Source of the DNA: Rhizobium sp. 16-449-1b
Lineage (GTDB): Bacteria; Pseudomonadota; Alphaproteobacteria; Rhizobiales; Rhizobiaceae
Length of the DNA: 64,000 bases
Direction of reading: 5' to 3'
Assembly: GCF_017741935.1 (NCBI RefSeq)
Contig: NZ_JAGHMH010000018.1
Location: 62,001-126,000, forward strand
Shown: positions 17,449 through 25,469 of the stretch, one piece after another
Numbering within the stretch: position 1 is the first letter of the stretch
How the letters are laid out: the number at the start of each line of letters is the position of its first letter
Made by a program: the position numbers and the translations under genes
Notes under the pieces: model-generated
What the model was told of the DNA's origin: nothing
The model's database searches: none
The model's input: only the letters and a program-made list of their open reading frames with translations

Positions 17449-18423
17449 ATGTCCGCCCGCCACACCAAGGTGCTCATCATCGGTTCCGGCCCCGCCGGCT
17501 ATACCGCTGCCGTCTATGCGGCGCGCGCGATGCTGAAGCCGGTCCTGATTGCAGGGATGGAGCAAGGCGGACAGCTGATGATCACCACCGACGTCGAGAA
17601 TTATCCGGGCTTCGCCGATCCGATCCAGGGCCCCTGGCTGATGGACCAGATGCTGCAGCAGGCCAAGCACGTCGGCGCCGAGATCGTCAACGACATCGTC
17701 ACCGAAGTCGAGATGAACCAGCGCCCCTTCGTCGCCCGCACCGATAGCGGCCAGGTCTGGACCGCCGATACGCTGATCATCGCCACCGGCGCCAAGGCCA
17801 AGTGGCTCGGCATCGAGAGCGAGCAGACCTTCCAGGGCTTCGGCGTCTCCGCCTGCGCCACCTGCGACGGCTTCTTCTATCGCAACAAGGACGTGATCGT
17901 GGTCGGCGGCGGCAACTCGGCCGTCGAGGAAGCGCTGTATCTCTCGAACATCGCCAAGACCGTGACCGTCGTTCACCGCCGCGATAGCTTCCGCTCGGAA
18001 AAGATCCTGCAGGAACGCATCTTCGCCAAGGAGAACGTCAAGATCCTCTGGAACACCGAGATCGCCGAAATCACCGGCGCGCCGGCCAAGCCGCCGATGC
18101 CGCCGTCCGTATCGGGCGTTCGCCTGCGCGACACGCGCACCGGCACTGTTGCCGACCACACGATCGACGGTGTCTTCGTGGCGATCGGCCATGCGCCGGC
18201 AACCGAGCTCTTCAAGGGCAAGCTGAAGCTGAAGGACAACGGCTACCTCTGGACCGCGCCGGATTCGACCGCGACCTCGGTCGAGGGCGTCTACGCGGCC
18301 GGCGATGTCACCGACGACACCTTCCGCCAGGCGATCACCGCCGCCGGCATGGGCTGCATGGCAGCGCTCGAGGCCGAACGTTATCTCACGGGCCAGCTGC
18401 CCGTCGCCGTAGCTGCGGAGTAA
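17449..18423 (+). CDS. trxB: Thioredoxin-disulfide reductase
   Basis: This 324-residue flavoprotein uses NADPH to reduce thioredoxin in the cytoplasm. The FAD dinucleotide motif GSGPAG is at 12-17, the redox-active CATC at C136/C139 and the NADPH motif GGGNSA at 153-158. A second FAD segment, YAAGDVTD, lies near the C-terminus. The start has a GAAAGGAAG site upstream. lsrB, a redox-responsive regulator gene, begins 22 bases after the stop, so the pair is probably one transcription unit linking thiol redox state to regulation. Confidence 0.97.
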   Translation: MSARHTKVLIIGSGPAGYTAAVYAARAMLKPVLIAGMEQGGQLMITTDVENYPGFADPIQGPWLMDQMLQQAKHVGAEIVNDIVTEVEMNQRPFVARTDSGQVWTADTLIIATGAKAKWLGIESEQTFQGFGVSACATCDGFFYRNKDVIVVGGGNSAVEEALYLSNIAKTVTVVHRRDSFRSEKILQERIFAKENVKILWNTEIAEITGAPAKPPMPPSVSGVRLRDTRTGTVADHTIDGVFVAIGHAPATELFKGKLKLKDNGYLWTAPDSTATSVEGVYAAGDVTDDTFRQAITAAGMGCMAALEAERYLTGQLPVAVAAE

Positions 18424-18445
18424 TATCGGCATGAGGGGTGGTGGA

Positions 18446-19342
18446 ATGCCGTTGGACTGGGACAAGCTGCGTATTTTCCACGCAGCTGCCGAAGCCGGTT
18501 CGTTCACGCACGCGGCCGACAAGCTGCATCTGTCCCAATCCGCGATCAGCCGTCAGGTGAGCGCGCTGGAGCAGGACGTCGGCACCAAGCTCTTCCACCG
18601 CCACGCCCGCGGCCTCATCCTCACAGAACAGGGCGAGCTGCTCTACCGCACCGCCCATGACGTGCTCCTGAAGCTCGAAACCGTGAAGATGCAGCTCACC
18701 GAGACGACGGAAACACCGTCGGGCAAGCTGCGCGTCACCACCACGGTCGGTCTCGGCCAGGGCTGGCTCACGGACAAGATCCAGGAGTTCATGCAGCTCT
18801 ATCCGGATGTCCAGATCCAGCTCATCCTCGACAACGAGGAAGTGGATGTGAACATGCGCTACGCCGATTGCGCGATTCGCCTGCGCCAGCCGCAGCAATC
18901 CGATCTCATCCAGCGCAAGCTGTTCACCGTGCACATGCACGTCTACGCGGCCCCCTCCTATATCAACCGATATGGCGAGCCGCAGGCGGTCGAGGATCTC
19001 GACAACCACCGAATCATCACCTTCGGTGAACCGGCGCCGAACTATCTGCTCGACGTGAACTGGCTCGAAATCGCCGGCCGCTCGTCCGACAACAAGCGCA
19101 TTCCGCATCTTCAGATCAACAGCCAGACCTCGATCAAGCGCGCCTGCCTGCTCGGCATGGGCGTCGCCTGCCTGCCCGACTATATCGTCGGCCGCGACCC
19201 GGGCCTGATTCAGCTGCCGATCAACGCCGACGTGCCGTCCTTCGACACCTATTTCTGCTATCCCGACGAAATGAAGAACGCCGCCAAGCTCAAGGCCTTC
19301 CGCGACTTCATCGTCAGCAAGGCCAGAAACTGGAGTTTCTAA
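18446..19342 (+). CDS. lsrB: LysR family regulator LsrB (VtlR-like)
   Basis: A 298-residue LysR regulator. Helix-turn-helix residues 1-60 contain SFTHAADKLHLSQSAISRQ, and the effector domain follows. Cysteines are at 142, 234, 242 and 271; three of these agree in spacing with the cysteines reported for redox sensing in Sinorhizobium LsrB, which is needed for oxidative-stress resistance, LPS expression and symbiosis. The Brucella counterpart, VtlR, activates an AbcR sRNA, and two AbcR-like sRNA genes lie immediately downstream here. The start at MPLDWDKL is favoured by homology; an ATG five codons upstream is also open. The gene is probably co-transcribed with trxB. Confidence 0.92.
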   Translation: MPLDWDKLRIFHAAAEAGSFTHAADKLHLSQSAISRQVSALEQDVGTKLFHRHARGLILTEQGELLYRTAHDVLLKLETVKMQLTETTETPSGKLRVTTTVGLGQGWLTDKIQEFMQLYPDVQIQLILDNEEVDVNMRYADCAIRLRQPQQSDLIQRKLFTVHMHVYAAPSYINRYGEPQAVEDLDNHRIITFGEPAPNYLLDVNWLEIAGRSSDNKRIPHLQINSQTSIKRACLLGMGVACLPDYIVGRDPGLIQLPINADVPSFDTYFCYPDEMKNAAKLKAFRDFIVSKARNWSF

Positions 19343-19379
19343 CTGTTTTTACGGCGAAATTCGCAGCCGTGCAGTTCAC

Positions 19380-19394
19380 GCATGTCTGACATGC
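19380..19394. promoter_or_regulatory. 15-bp palindrome upstream of sRNA copy 1
   Basis: GCATGTC and GACATGC form a perfect inverted repeat around a single T, about 47-61 bases upstream of the predicted start of the first AbcR-type sRNA. A TTGCCG/CATATC promoter-like pair with 17-bp spacing follows it. The site is placed like an activator site; LsrB encoded next door is the natural candidate. Confidence 0.4.
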
Positions 19395-19440
19395 ACAAAA
19401 ATTGGTTGCCGGCTGCACATTAAAACACCATATCAACCTC

Positions 19441-19557
19441 AGCTGATGCACACGGTGGCTTTTCCTCCCAGTTCCACCGCATTAGCTGTTCCCCTCTGGA
19501 GGTTTAGACCTTCATACCTATAAAGGGCCCCGAGCTTTCGGTGGCCCTCTTTTTTTG
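19441..19557 (+). ncRNA. abcR: AbcR-type trans-acting sRNA, copy 1
   Basis: A ~117-nt gene of the AbcR (alpha-r15) family, Hfq-dependent sRNAs that silence mRNAs of ABC-transporter solute-binding proteins. The anti-Shine-Dalgarno seed CCTCCCAG lies near nt 25-32, the second conserved block GCATTAGCTGTTCCCCTC follows, and the end is a strong hairpin (19524-19548) with seven Ts. A -10-like CATATC lies at 19429-19434. The location between lsrB and an arsR gene, in tandem with a second copy, matches abcR1/abcR2 in Agrobacterium and Sinorhizobium. Which copy is R1 or R2 is not assigned. Ends are predicted to within a few bases. Confidence 0.85.
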
Positions 19558-19584
19558 CTTTGATTTGCCCTAATTTTCCGCATC

Positions 19585-19601
19585 GCAGCATAAAATGCTG
19601 C
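19585..19601. promoter_or_regulatory. 17-bp palindrome upstream of sRNA copy 2
   Basis: GCAGCAT and ATGCTGC form a perfect inverted repeat around AAA, about 65-80 bases upstream of the second sRNA start. It differs in sequence from the palindrome ahead of copy 1, which suggests separate control of the two copies. Confidence 0.4.
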
Positions 19602-19665
19602 ATTGCATAGCAGGCATGCGCAAACGGGCATTGAAATCTGCCCGCCAAAGCATCATATCGCACTC

Positions 19666-19781
19666 AGTTGATGCACATGGCGGTTCTCTCCCAGTGCCGC
19701 TGCATTAGCTGTTCCCCTCTGGAGGTTGAATAACCTTCACACCTTAAAGGGCCCCGTTCATTCGGTGGCCCTCTTTTTTTG
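19666..19781 (+). ncRNA. abcR: AbcR-type trans-acting sRNA, copy 2
   Basis: A second ~116-nt AbcR-family sRNA, aligned to copy 1 over its whole length: the AGTTGATGCAC 5' end, the CTCCCAG seed, the shared block GCATTAGCTGTTCCCCTC with GGAGGTT after it, and a terminator hairpin (19748-19772) with seven Ts. A CATATC -10-like element lies at 19654-19659, at the same distance from the start as in copy 1. The bases just around the seed and the terminator loop differ between copies, so target sets may overlap only partly. Confidence 0.85.
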
Positions 19782-19875
19782 CTTAAAATTTAACCACGGA
19801 AAAAATCGCACGCGCCGTTCGTGCATGCCTTGAACATCGAAAACCGTCGATCCATATATCGATCAGAAACGATTT

Positions 19876-20187
19876 ATGGTTCGGCAAACGACGATGGACA
19901 ACGACGAAATCCTGAAAGCGATATCCCATCCCAAGCGGATGGAGATTCTGAACTGGCTGAAGAATCCCGAAGAGCATTTCTCTTCGCAGGAGCACCCGCT
20001 GGAAATGGGTGTCTGCGCCAGCCAGTTCGAACGCTGCGGCCTCTCCCAATCGACCGTCTCCGCCCATCTGGGCACGCTCAGCCGTGCCAACCTCGTGACC
20101 ACGCGCCGCGTCGGCCAGTGGATCTTCTACAAGCGCAACGAAGAAACCATCGCTGCCTTCCTCAAGCAACTGGCACAGGATCTCTAG
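19876..20187 (+). CDS. ArsR/SmtB-type winged-helix regulator
   Basis: A 103-residue winged-helix protein. ILKAISHPKRMEILNWL is helix 1-2, QSTVSAHLGTLSRANL the recognition helix, and GQWIFYKRNE the wing. Two cysteines (in MGVCASQFERCG) just before the recognition helix could sense metals, thiols or electrophiles, although the motif is not the classical CxC metal site. The stop is two bases before the MFS gene ATG, so the regulator and exporter are translated together. The start could instead be the ATG six codons in (19894); neither has a clear ribosome-binding site. An imperfect dyad around TCGATCCATATATCGATCA, just upstream, is a candidate operator. Confidence 0.85.
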   Translation: MVRQTTMDNDEILKAISHPKRMEILNWLKNPEEHFSSQEHPLEMGVCASQFERCGLSQSTVSAHLGTLSRANLVTTRRVGQWIFYKRNEETIAAFLKQLAQDL

Positions 20188-20189
20188 AC

Positions 20190-21359
20190 ATGCCCCTCGC
20201 CCTCCTCGTCCTGGCGCTCAGCGCTTTTGCGATCGGCACGACCGAATTCGTCATCATGGGCCTGCTGCCCGAAGTCGCCACCGACCTTGCAGTGACGATC
20301 CCGCAGGCCGGCTGGCTCGTCACCGGCTACGCGCTCGCGGTTGCCGTCGGCGCCCCTGTCATGGCGGTCTCGACCGCGCATCTGAAGCGCCGCACGGCGC
20401 TGATCGCGCTCATGGCCTTCTTCATTGCCGGCAATCTGCTCTGCGCGCTGGCGCCGAGCTACTGGGTGCTGATGATCGCCCGCGTCGTCACCGCGCTCTG
20501 CCATGGCGCCTTCTTCGGCATCGGCTCCGTCGTCGCCGCCAGCCTTGTGGCGCCGGATCGCCGCGCCCGCGCCGTAGCGCTGATGTTTACGGGGCTGACG
20601 CTCGCCAACGTGCTCGGCGTACCGCTCGGCACCGCCATCGGCCAGGCATTCGGCTGGCGCTCGACCTTCGCCGTCGTCACCATCCTTGGCGTCATCACCA
20701 TCGCCGGCCTGATCGCCGTCCTCCCTAAGGACCGCCAAGAAGAACAGGGCAACATCTTCCGCGAGATTGCCGCCCTGAAGAACGGCCACCTCTGGCTGGC
20801 GCTGTCGACCACGGTCTTCTTCTCCGCCTCGATGTTCGCGCTCTTCACCTACATCGCGCCGCTGCTGCGTGATGTCACCGGCCTGTCGCCGCAGGGCGTT
20901 ACCTGGACGCTGTTCCTGATCGGCCTCGGCCTCACGGTCGGCAATCTGCTCGGCGGCAAGCTCGCCGACTGGAAGCTCGGGCCGACGCTCGCCGGCGTCT
21001 TCGCGATGATCGCCGTCACCTCGGTCGCCTTCGGCTTCACCAGCCCCTATTTCATCGCCGCCGAAATCACTCTCTTCGTCTGGGCCGTGGCGACATTCGC
21101 CGCCGTTCCAGCCCTGCAGGTCGGCGTCGTGCACTTCGGCAAGGATGCGCCCAATCTGGTCTCGACGATCAATATCGGCGCCTTCAACACCGGCAACGCG
21201 CTCGGCGCCTGGGCTGGCGGCATGGCCATCGAACTCGGCTTCGACATGACCCGCGTGCCGCTCGTCGCCGCCTTCATGGCCCTGATCGGCCTTGTCGTCA
21301 CGGCACTTACCTATCTCTCCGCCAAGGGCAAGGCAGCCATGCCTGCCCCGGCTGAATGA
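20190..21359 (+). CDS. MFS exporter (AraJ/YdhP-type drug or sugar efflux)
   Basis: A 389-residue, twelve-helix MFS protein. SAFAIGTTEFVIMGLLPEV, within helix 1, is the hallmark of the sugar-efflux/chloramphenicol-resistance subgroup (AraJ, YdhP, CmlR types). The gene starts two bases after the ArsR stop with an AGGA site inside the regulator gene. An open frame reaches further upstream across the regulator but is only a shadow. Next comes an ene-reductase, so the cassette looks like a response to a reactive or toxic small molecule: sense, export, reduce. The true substrate is unknown. Confidence 0.87.
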   Translation: MPLALLVLALSAFAIGTTEFVIMGLLPEVATDLAVTIPQAGWLVTGYALAVAVGAPVMAVSTAHLKRRTALIALMAFFIAGNLLCALAPSYWVLMIARVVTALCHGAFFGIGSVVAASLVAPDRRARAVALMFTGLTLANVLGVPLGTAIGQAFGWRSTFAVVTILGVITIAGLIAVLPKDRQEEQGNIFREIAALKNGHLWLALSTTVFFSASMFALFTYIAPLLRDVTGLSPQGVTWTLFLIGLGLTVGNLLGGKLADWKLGPTLAGVFAMIAVTSVAFGFTSPYFIAAEITLFVWAVATFAAVPALQVGVVHFGKDAPNLVSTINIGAFNTGNALGAWAGGMAIELGFDMTRVPLVAAFMALIGLVVTALTYLSAKGKAAMPAPAE

Positions 21360-21405
21360 TCCTTCCAACGCCCCCAAACCACTAGCACCACCGAAAGGAC
21401 TTCCC

Positions 21406-22527
21406 ATGAGCAAGCTCTTCGAACCGACGCAGGTTGGCGACATCGCCGTCAAGAACCGCATCGTCATGGCCCCGCTGACCCGCAACCGCTCGCCGGGCGC
21501 CGTGCCGAACGACCTCAACGTCGAATATTATACGCAGCGCGCCTCCGCCGGCCTGATCGTCACCGAAGCGACCGCGATCACCCACCAGGGCCAGGGCTAT
21601 GCCGACGTCCCCGGCCTCTACAGCAAGGAAGCCCTGGATGGCTGGAAGCGCGTGACCGACGCCGTCCACGCCCACGGCGGCAAGATCGTTGTCCAGATGT
21701 GGCATGTCGGCCGTATCTCGCACACGACGCTGCAGCCGAACGGCGGCAAGCCGGTCTCTTCAAGCAACAAGACCGCCAAGTCGAAGACCTACCTCGTCAA
21801 CGCTGACGGCACCGGCAGCTTCGCCGAGACCTCCGAGCCCCGCGCGCTTGAAACCGCCGAGATCGCCGGCATCGTCGAGGACTACCGCAAGGCCGCCCGC
21901 GCCGCGATCGACGCCGGCTTCGATGGCGTCGAGATCCACGCCGCCAACGGCTACCTGATCGACCAGTTCCTGCGCGCCGACATCAACGACCGCACCGACC
22001 AGTATGGCGGCTCGATCGAAAACCGCGCCCGCTTCCTGTTCGAAGTGGTGGACGCGATCACCAAGGAAATCGGCCCGCGCGTCACCGGCATCCGCATTTC
22101 GCCGGTCACCCCTGCCAACGATGCATCCGACGCTGCGCCGCAGCCGCTCTTCGATTATGTCGTCGAGGGCCTGGCAAAGCACGACCTCGCCTTCATCCAC
22201 GTCATCGAGGGTGCCACCGGCGGCGACCGCAACTTCCAGCAGGGCGACAAGCCCTTCGATTATGCCGGCCTGCGCGCCGCCTATGAAAAGGCAGGCGGCA
22301 AGGCAAGCTGGATGGTCAACAACGGCTATGATCGCCAGCTCGCCATCGACACTGTCGAGAGCGGCAAGGCCGACCTGATCGCCTTCGGCAAGCCCTTCAT
22401 CGCCAACCCCGATCTCGTCGAGCGTCTCAAGGCCAACGCCCCGCTCAACGAACTCGACCAGGCCACCCTCTACGGCGGCGGCCCGAAGGGCTACATCGAT
22501 TACCCGGTCCTCGAAAAGGTCGCTTAA
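21406..22527 (+). CDS. Alkene reductase, Old Yellow Enzyme family (NemA-like)
   Basis: A 373-residue FMN-dependent TIM-barrel enzyme that reduces activated C=C bonds of unsaturated carbonyls, maleimides or nitro compounds with NAD(P)H. The N-terminus LFEPTQVGDIAVKNRIVMAPLTR is split as the first strand and the conserved PLTR, and the HAANGYLIDQFLR block holds the catalytic-site His/Asn pair. FGKPFIANPDL near the end binds the FMN phosphate. The start has a GAAAGGA site upstream; the frame is open further but overlaps the MFS gene. It is the third gene of the ArsR/MFS/ene-reductase unit, and a strong terminator follows. Confidence 0.92.
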   Translation: MSKLFEPTQVGDIAVKNRIVMAPLTRNRSPGAVPNDLNVEYYTQRASAGLIVTEATAITHQGQGYADVPGLYSKEALDGWKRVTDAVHAHGGKIVVQMWHVGRISHTTLQPNGGKPVSSSNKTAKSKTYLVNADGTGSFAETSEPRALETAEIAGIVEDYRKAARAAIDAGFDGVEIHAANGYLIDQFLRADINDRTDQYGGSIENRARFLFEVVDAITKEIGPRVTGIRISPVTPANDASDAAPQPLFDYVVEGLAKHDLAFIHVIEGATGGDRNFQQGDKPFDYAGLRAAYEKAGGKASWMVNNGYDRQLAIDTVESGKADLIAFGKPFIANPDLVERLKANAPLNELDQATLYGGGPKGYIDYPVLEKVA

Positions 22528-22545
22528 ACATCACCAAATGCCTCG

Positions 22546-22575
22546 AAATCCCGCCACCCGGCGGGATTTCTCTTT
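22546..22575 (+). terminator. Terminator of the arsR-MFS-ene-reductase unit
   Basis: A 10-bp perfect stem (AAATCCCGCC / GGCGGGATTT, loop ACCC) starts 19 bases after the ene-reductase stop and is followed by CTCTTTCT. Confidence 0.75.
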
Positions 22576-22640
22576 CTGGCCAATATCATTCTGGGTCCAC
22601 GTCATTTCCCTTTCCGGCCGCGACCGGCTAGCATCCCCTC

Positions 22641-23444
22641 ATGTTCAAGCCCTATCTCGACCGCTGGCACCTCACCCCTGACGGCGAGCCTGTCGTCACC
22701 CACTCCAGCCATCTCCTGCCCGTGCTGTGGCGCGGCAAGCCGGCCATGCTGAAGCTCAGCGCCGACGAAGCCGAGCGATCGGGCGCCGCCGTGATGCACT
22801 GGTGGGACGGAAACGGTGCAGCCAAGGTCTATTGCCACGACGCCGATGCGATCGTGCTCGAGCGAGCCCAAGGTCACCGCTCGCTGCTCGCCATGGCCGC
22901 TGAAGGCGAGGATGACGCGGCAAGCCGCATACTCTGCGACACTGTCGCCAGACTGCATGCGCCGCGCCAGACACCGAAGCCACCGCTCATCCCGCTTTCC
23001 CGATGGTTCCGCGATCTCGCACCGGCCGCCGGCAAATATGGCGACGTGCTCACCGATTGCCACGACATCGCCACTGCCCTGCTCGCCGACGCCCGTGACG
23101 AGACCGTCCTGCACGGCGATATCCACCACGGCAACGTCCTCGATTTCGAAGAACACGGCTGGCTGGCGATCGATCCCAAGGGCCTGGTTGGCGAGCGCGG
23201 CTTCGACTACGCCAACATCTTCGCCAACCCGGAACTCTCGACGGTCACCGATCCCGGTCGACTCCACCGCCAGCTGCCGATCGTATCCGCTGCCGCCAAC
23301 ATCGAACCCACGCGCCTGCTGCGCTGGATCGCCGCCTATTGCGGCCTCTCCGCCGCCTGGTTCCTCGACGACGGCATGTCATCGGAAGCGCAAAGCCCGC
23401 TGACGGTCGCCCGCATCGCGCTCGCGGAACTAAGCCAAGGCTAG
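22641..23444 (+). CDS. Aminoglycoside phosphotransferase APH(6)/Hur-like
   Basis: A 267-residue kinase-fold protein of the APH(6)/hydroxyurea-kinase family (relatives: StrB streptomycin 6-phosphotransferase). The catalytic loop HGDIHHGNVLDF is at 158-169 with D160 as base, and the metal-binding DPKG at 178-181; LPVLWRGKPAMLKL near the start is the nucleotide-binding lobe with its lysine. All core residues are present, so it should be an active kinase. There is no nearby mobile element, and base composition matches the neighbours, so it appears to be a resident chromosomal gene. Streptomycin or hydroxyurea as substrate is inference from the family. The last four bases overlap the convergent NmrA-type gene. 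Confidence 0.82.
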   Translation: MFKPYLDRWHLTPDGEPVVTHSSHLLPVLWRGKPAMLKLSADEAERSGAAVMHWWDGNGAAKVYCHDADAIVLERAQGHRSLLAMAAEGEDDAASRILCDTVARLHAPRQTPKPPLIPLSRWFRDLAPAAGKYGDVLTDCHDIATALLADARDETVLHGDIHHGNVLDFEEHGWLAIDPKGLVGERGFDYANIFANPELSTVTDPGRLHRQLPIVSAAANIEPTRLLRWIAAYCGLSAAWFLDDGMSSEAQSPLTVARIALAELSQG

Positions 23445-24439
23445 CCGCGCGGCGCCACCGCGCCCGCCACCTCACCGTCCACCCGCCCTTCAAGGCAGCG
23501 GAGCGACAGCAAGGTCGTCCTGACGGCCTCATCAACAGGCGTGCGCGGCTCGAAACCGAGTTCCGCCACCAGCCGGTCATTGCTCATCCGGATCGGCTCG
23601 CGCCAGAGATAGCGCATCTCCTTTAATTCGCGCATGAAGGTCACGAATGGTGCCGCCAGCGGCACGACGAACCAGGGAAAACCCCGCACCTTCACCCGCC
23701 CGCCAACGGCGCGCCTGATCGCCTCGACCATCTGCTGCCCATCGCGATCCCAGAAACCGTCCATGTGATAGACAGCGAAATCAGGCAGCCGATCGCGGCG
23801 CTCGACCAATTGCACCATCGTTTCCGCCACGTCAGGCAGATAGGCCCACTGATGCCCCACACCCTTGCGTGCCGGGTTGGTCACAGTGGAAACGGGCTTG
23901 CCCGGCGTGATCATGCCCTGCGAGAACCAGCTGCTCCCTGCCCCCGGCCCAAAGAAGTCGCCGGCCCTGACGATAATGACGGCCGCCCCCTCCCGCGATC
24001 CGGCCTCAAGCCGCTTCTCCATCTCGACGCGGATGGCGCCCTTCTTCGTCACCGGATGCTGCGGGCTGTCCTCGCGCAGAACAGGAAAGGCATCCGGCCC
24101 GAAATTGTAGACCGTGCCGGGAAGCACGATCGTTGCGCCGACCGCCTTGGCGGCCGCGATCGTATTGTCGAGCATCGGCAGCACCAGCTTTTCCCAGTCG
24201 CGATAGCCGGGCGGATTGACGGCGTGCACGATCAGGCTCGCCCCTTCAGCGGCGGCCATCACATCGGCCGCACGCATCGCGTCACCCTGCACCCAGTTCA
24301 AACAGGGCTCGGCGGCGCGCGCCTTTTCCACATTGCGGTTCAGCGCGCGGACATGCCAGCCGCGCGAAACAAGCTTGCGGGCAACCACGCCGCCAATGCC
24401 ACCGGTTGCGCCGAGTACAAGTGCGATCTGCTGTGTCAT
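23441..24439 (-). CDS. NAD(P)-binding Rossmann-fold oxidoreductase (NmrA/atypical SDR)
   Basis: A 332-residue atypical short-chain dehydrogenase or epimerase. The N-terminal GATGGIGG dinucleotide motif is intact, followed by ARKLVSRGWHVRALNRN. The canonical SDR YxxxK is not obvious, and PGTVYNFGP may stand in for it, so the protein could be a reductase or an NADPH sensor. The start is the third of three consecutive ATGs because GGAG lies six bases upstream. It is divergent from a LysR gene only 90 bases away, the usual arrangement for LysR control of a neighbour. Tail-to-tail overlap of four bases with the phosphotransferase gene. Confidence 0.8.
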   Translation of the reverse strand: MTQQIALVLGATGGIGGVVARKLVSRGWHVRALNRNVEKARAAEPCLNWVQGDAMRAADVMAAAEGASLIVHAVNPPGYRDWEKLVLPMLDNTIAAAKAVGATIVLPGTVYNFGPDAFPVLREDSPQHPVTKKGAIRVEMEKRLEAGSREGAAVIIVRAGDFFGPGAGSSWFSQGMITPGKPVSTVTNPARKGVGHQWAYLPDVAETMVQLVERRDRLPDFAVYHMDGFWDRDGQQMVEAIRRAVGGRVKVRGFPWFVVPLAAPFVTFMRELKEMRYLWREPIRMSNDRLVAELGFEPRTPVDEAVRTTLLSLRCLEGRVDGEVAGAVAPRG

Positions 24440-24529
24440 CATCATCTCCATTCTCTGATGAAGAGATGATGCGCTCCCGCAGAGATAAACGAAATTGACG
24501 AAATTCGTATCTCATCTATACGTATTTGA
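24440..24529. promoter_or_regulatory. Divergent promoter region, NmrA-type gene / LysR gene
   Basis: The 90-base space holds CATCATCTC (24440-24448) paired with GAGATGATG (24463-24471), and further right ACGAA...TTCGT (24489-24508), a dyad with the spacing favoured by LysR proteins. It should contain both promoters and the LysR binding sites. Confidence 0.4.
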
Positions 24530-25441
24530 ATGACCACAGAGCCAAGCTGGGATTTCTACCGCACCCTTCTCGCCGTGCTCCACCACGGCTCGCTATCGGC
24601 CGCCGCCCGCGAGCTCGGCCTGACGCAGCCGACCATCGGCCGCCATATCGACGCCCTGGAAGAGATCGTCGGCACGCAGCTCTTCGTCCGCTCGCAGAGC
24701 GGCCTGATGCCGACCGAAGCCGCCCTCGAACTCCGGCCTTACGCCGAAACGCTGGCATCCACCTCCGCCGCCCTGCTGCGCACCGCCTCCGGCCATCGCG
24801 ACCGCATCGCCGGCCCGGTCCGCATCAGCGCCAGTGAGGTGATCGGCGTCGAGGTGCTGCCCTCGATCCTGGCGCCGCTGATGGAGCAGTACCCTGAACT
24901 CGAGATCGAGCTCTCCGCCTCCGACGCGGTCGAGGATCTGCTGAGCCGCGAAGCCGATATCGCCGTGCGCATGAGCGAACCGACACAGGACGCGCTGGTG
25001 GTGCGCCGCATCGGCGACATCCCGCTCGGCTTTCACGCCCATCGCCGCTATCTCGACCATCGCGGCACGCCACAAACGCTAGCCGATCTAAGCAACCACC
25101 GCCTGATCGGCTTCGACCGGCACACCGGCTATGTCAGGACGATGCTGAAACGCTACCCTGTCTTCGCCGACCTCACCTTCGGCTTCAAGGCCGACAGCAC
25201 ATTGGCGCAACTGGCGGCGATACGGTCGGGATTGGGAATAGGGATGTGCCAGACTGGCCTGGCGGCGTCGGATAAGGATCTCGTCCACGTTCTGCCGCAG
25301 GCGTTTCAAATCCCGCTCGCGACCTGGGTAGTGATGCACGAGGCGATCAAGACCTCGCCGCGCTACCGCGTCACCTTCGATGCGCTGGTCACGGGCCTGC
25401 TCGATTATATCAGGGAAGGAGCGCTCAGCCGCCGGGACTGA
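24530..25441 (+). CDS. LysR family transcriptional regulator
   Basis: A 303-residue LysR regulator, with HTH residues 1-60 (LLAVLHHGSLSAAARELG, TQPTIGRHIDALEE) and the effector-binding domain thereafter (GPVRISASEVIGVEVLPSIL). It is divergent from the NmrA-type oxidoreductase gene and probably its activator or repressor; the pair looks like a self-contained switch. No good ribosome-binding site precedes the ATG at 24530, which lies close to the predicted promoter, so the leader is short. The inducer is unknown. Confidence 0.88.
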   Translation: MTTEPSWDFYRTLLAVLHHGSLSAAARELGLTQPTIGRHIDALEEIVGTQLFVRSQSGLMPTEAALELRPYAETLASTSAALLRTASGHRDRIAGPVRISASEVIGVEVLPSILAPLMEQYPELEIELSASDAVEDLLSREADIAVRMSEPTQDALVVRRIGDIPLGFHAHRRYLDHRGTPQTLADLSNHRLIGFDRHTGYVRTMLKRYPVFADLTFGFKADSTLAQLAAIRSGLGIGMCQTGLAASDKDLVHVLPQAFQIPLATWVVMHEAIKTSPRYRVTFDALVTGLLDYIREGALSRRD

Positions 25442-25469
25442 CGGAACGCCTCATGAAGAGTGCGATCGG

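Noticed and set aside
19821..20189. An N-terminal extension of the MFS gene through the ArsR gene
   Set aside because: The extension overlaps the whole regulator in another frame and has no membrane or other domain; the MFS family starts at the ATG at 20190.
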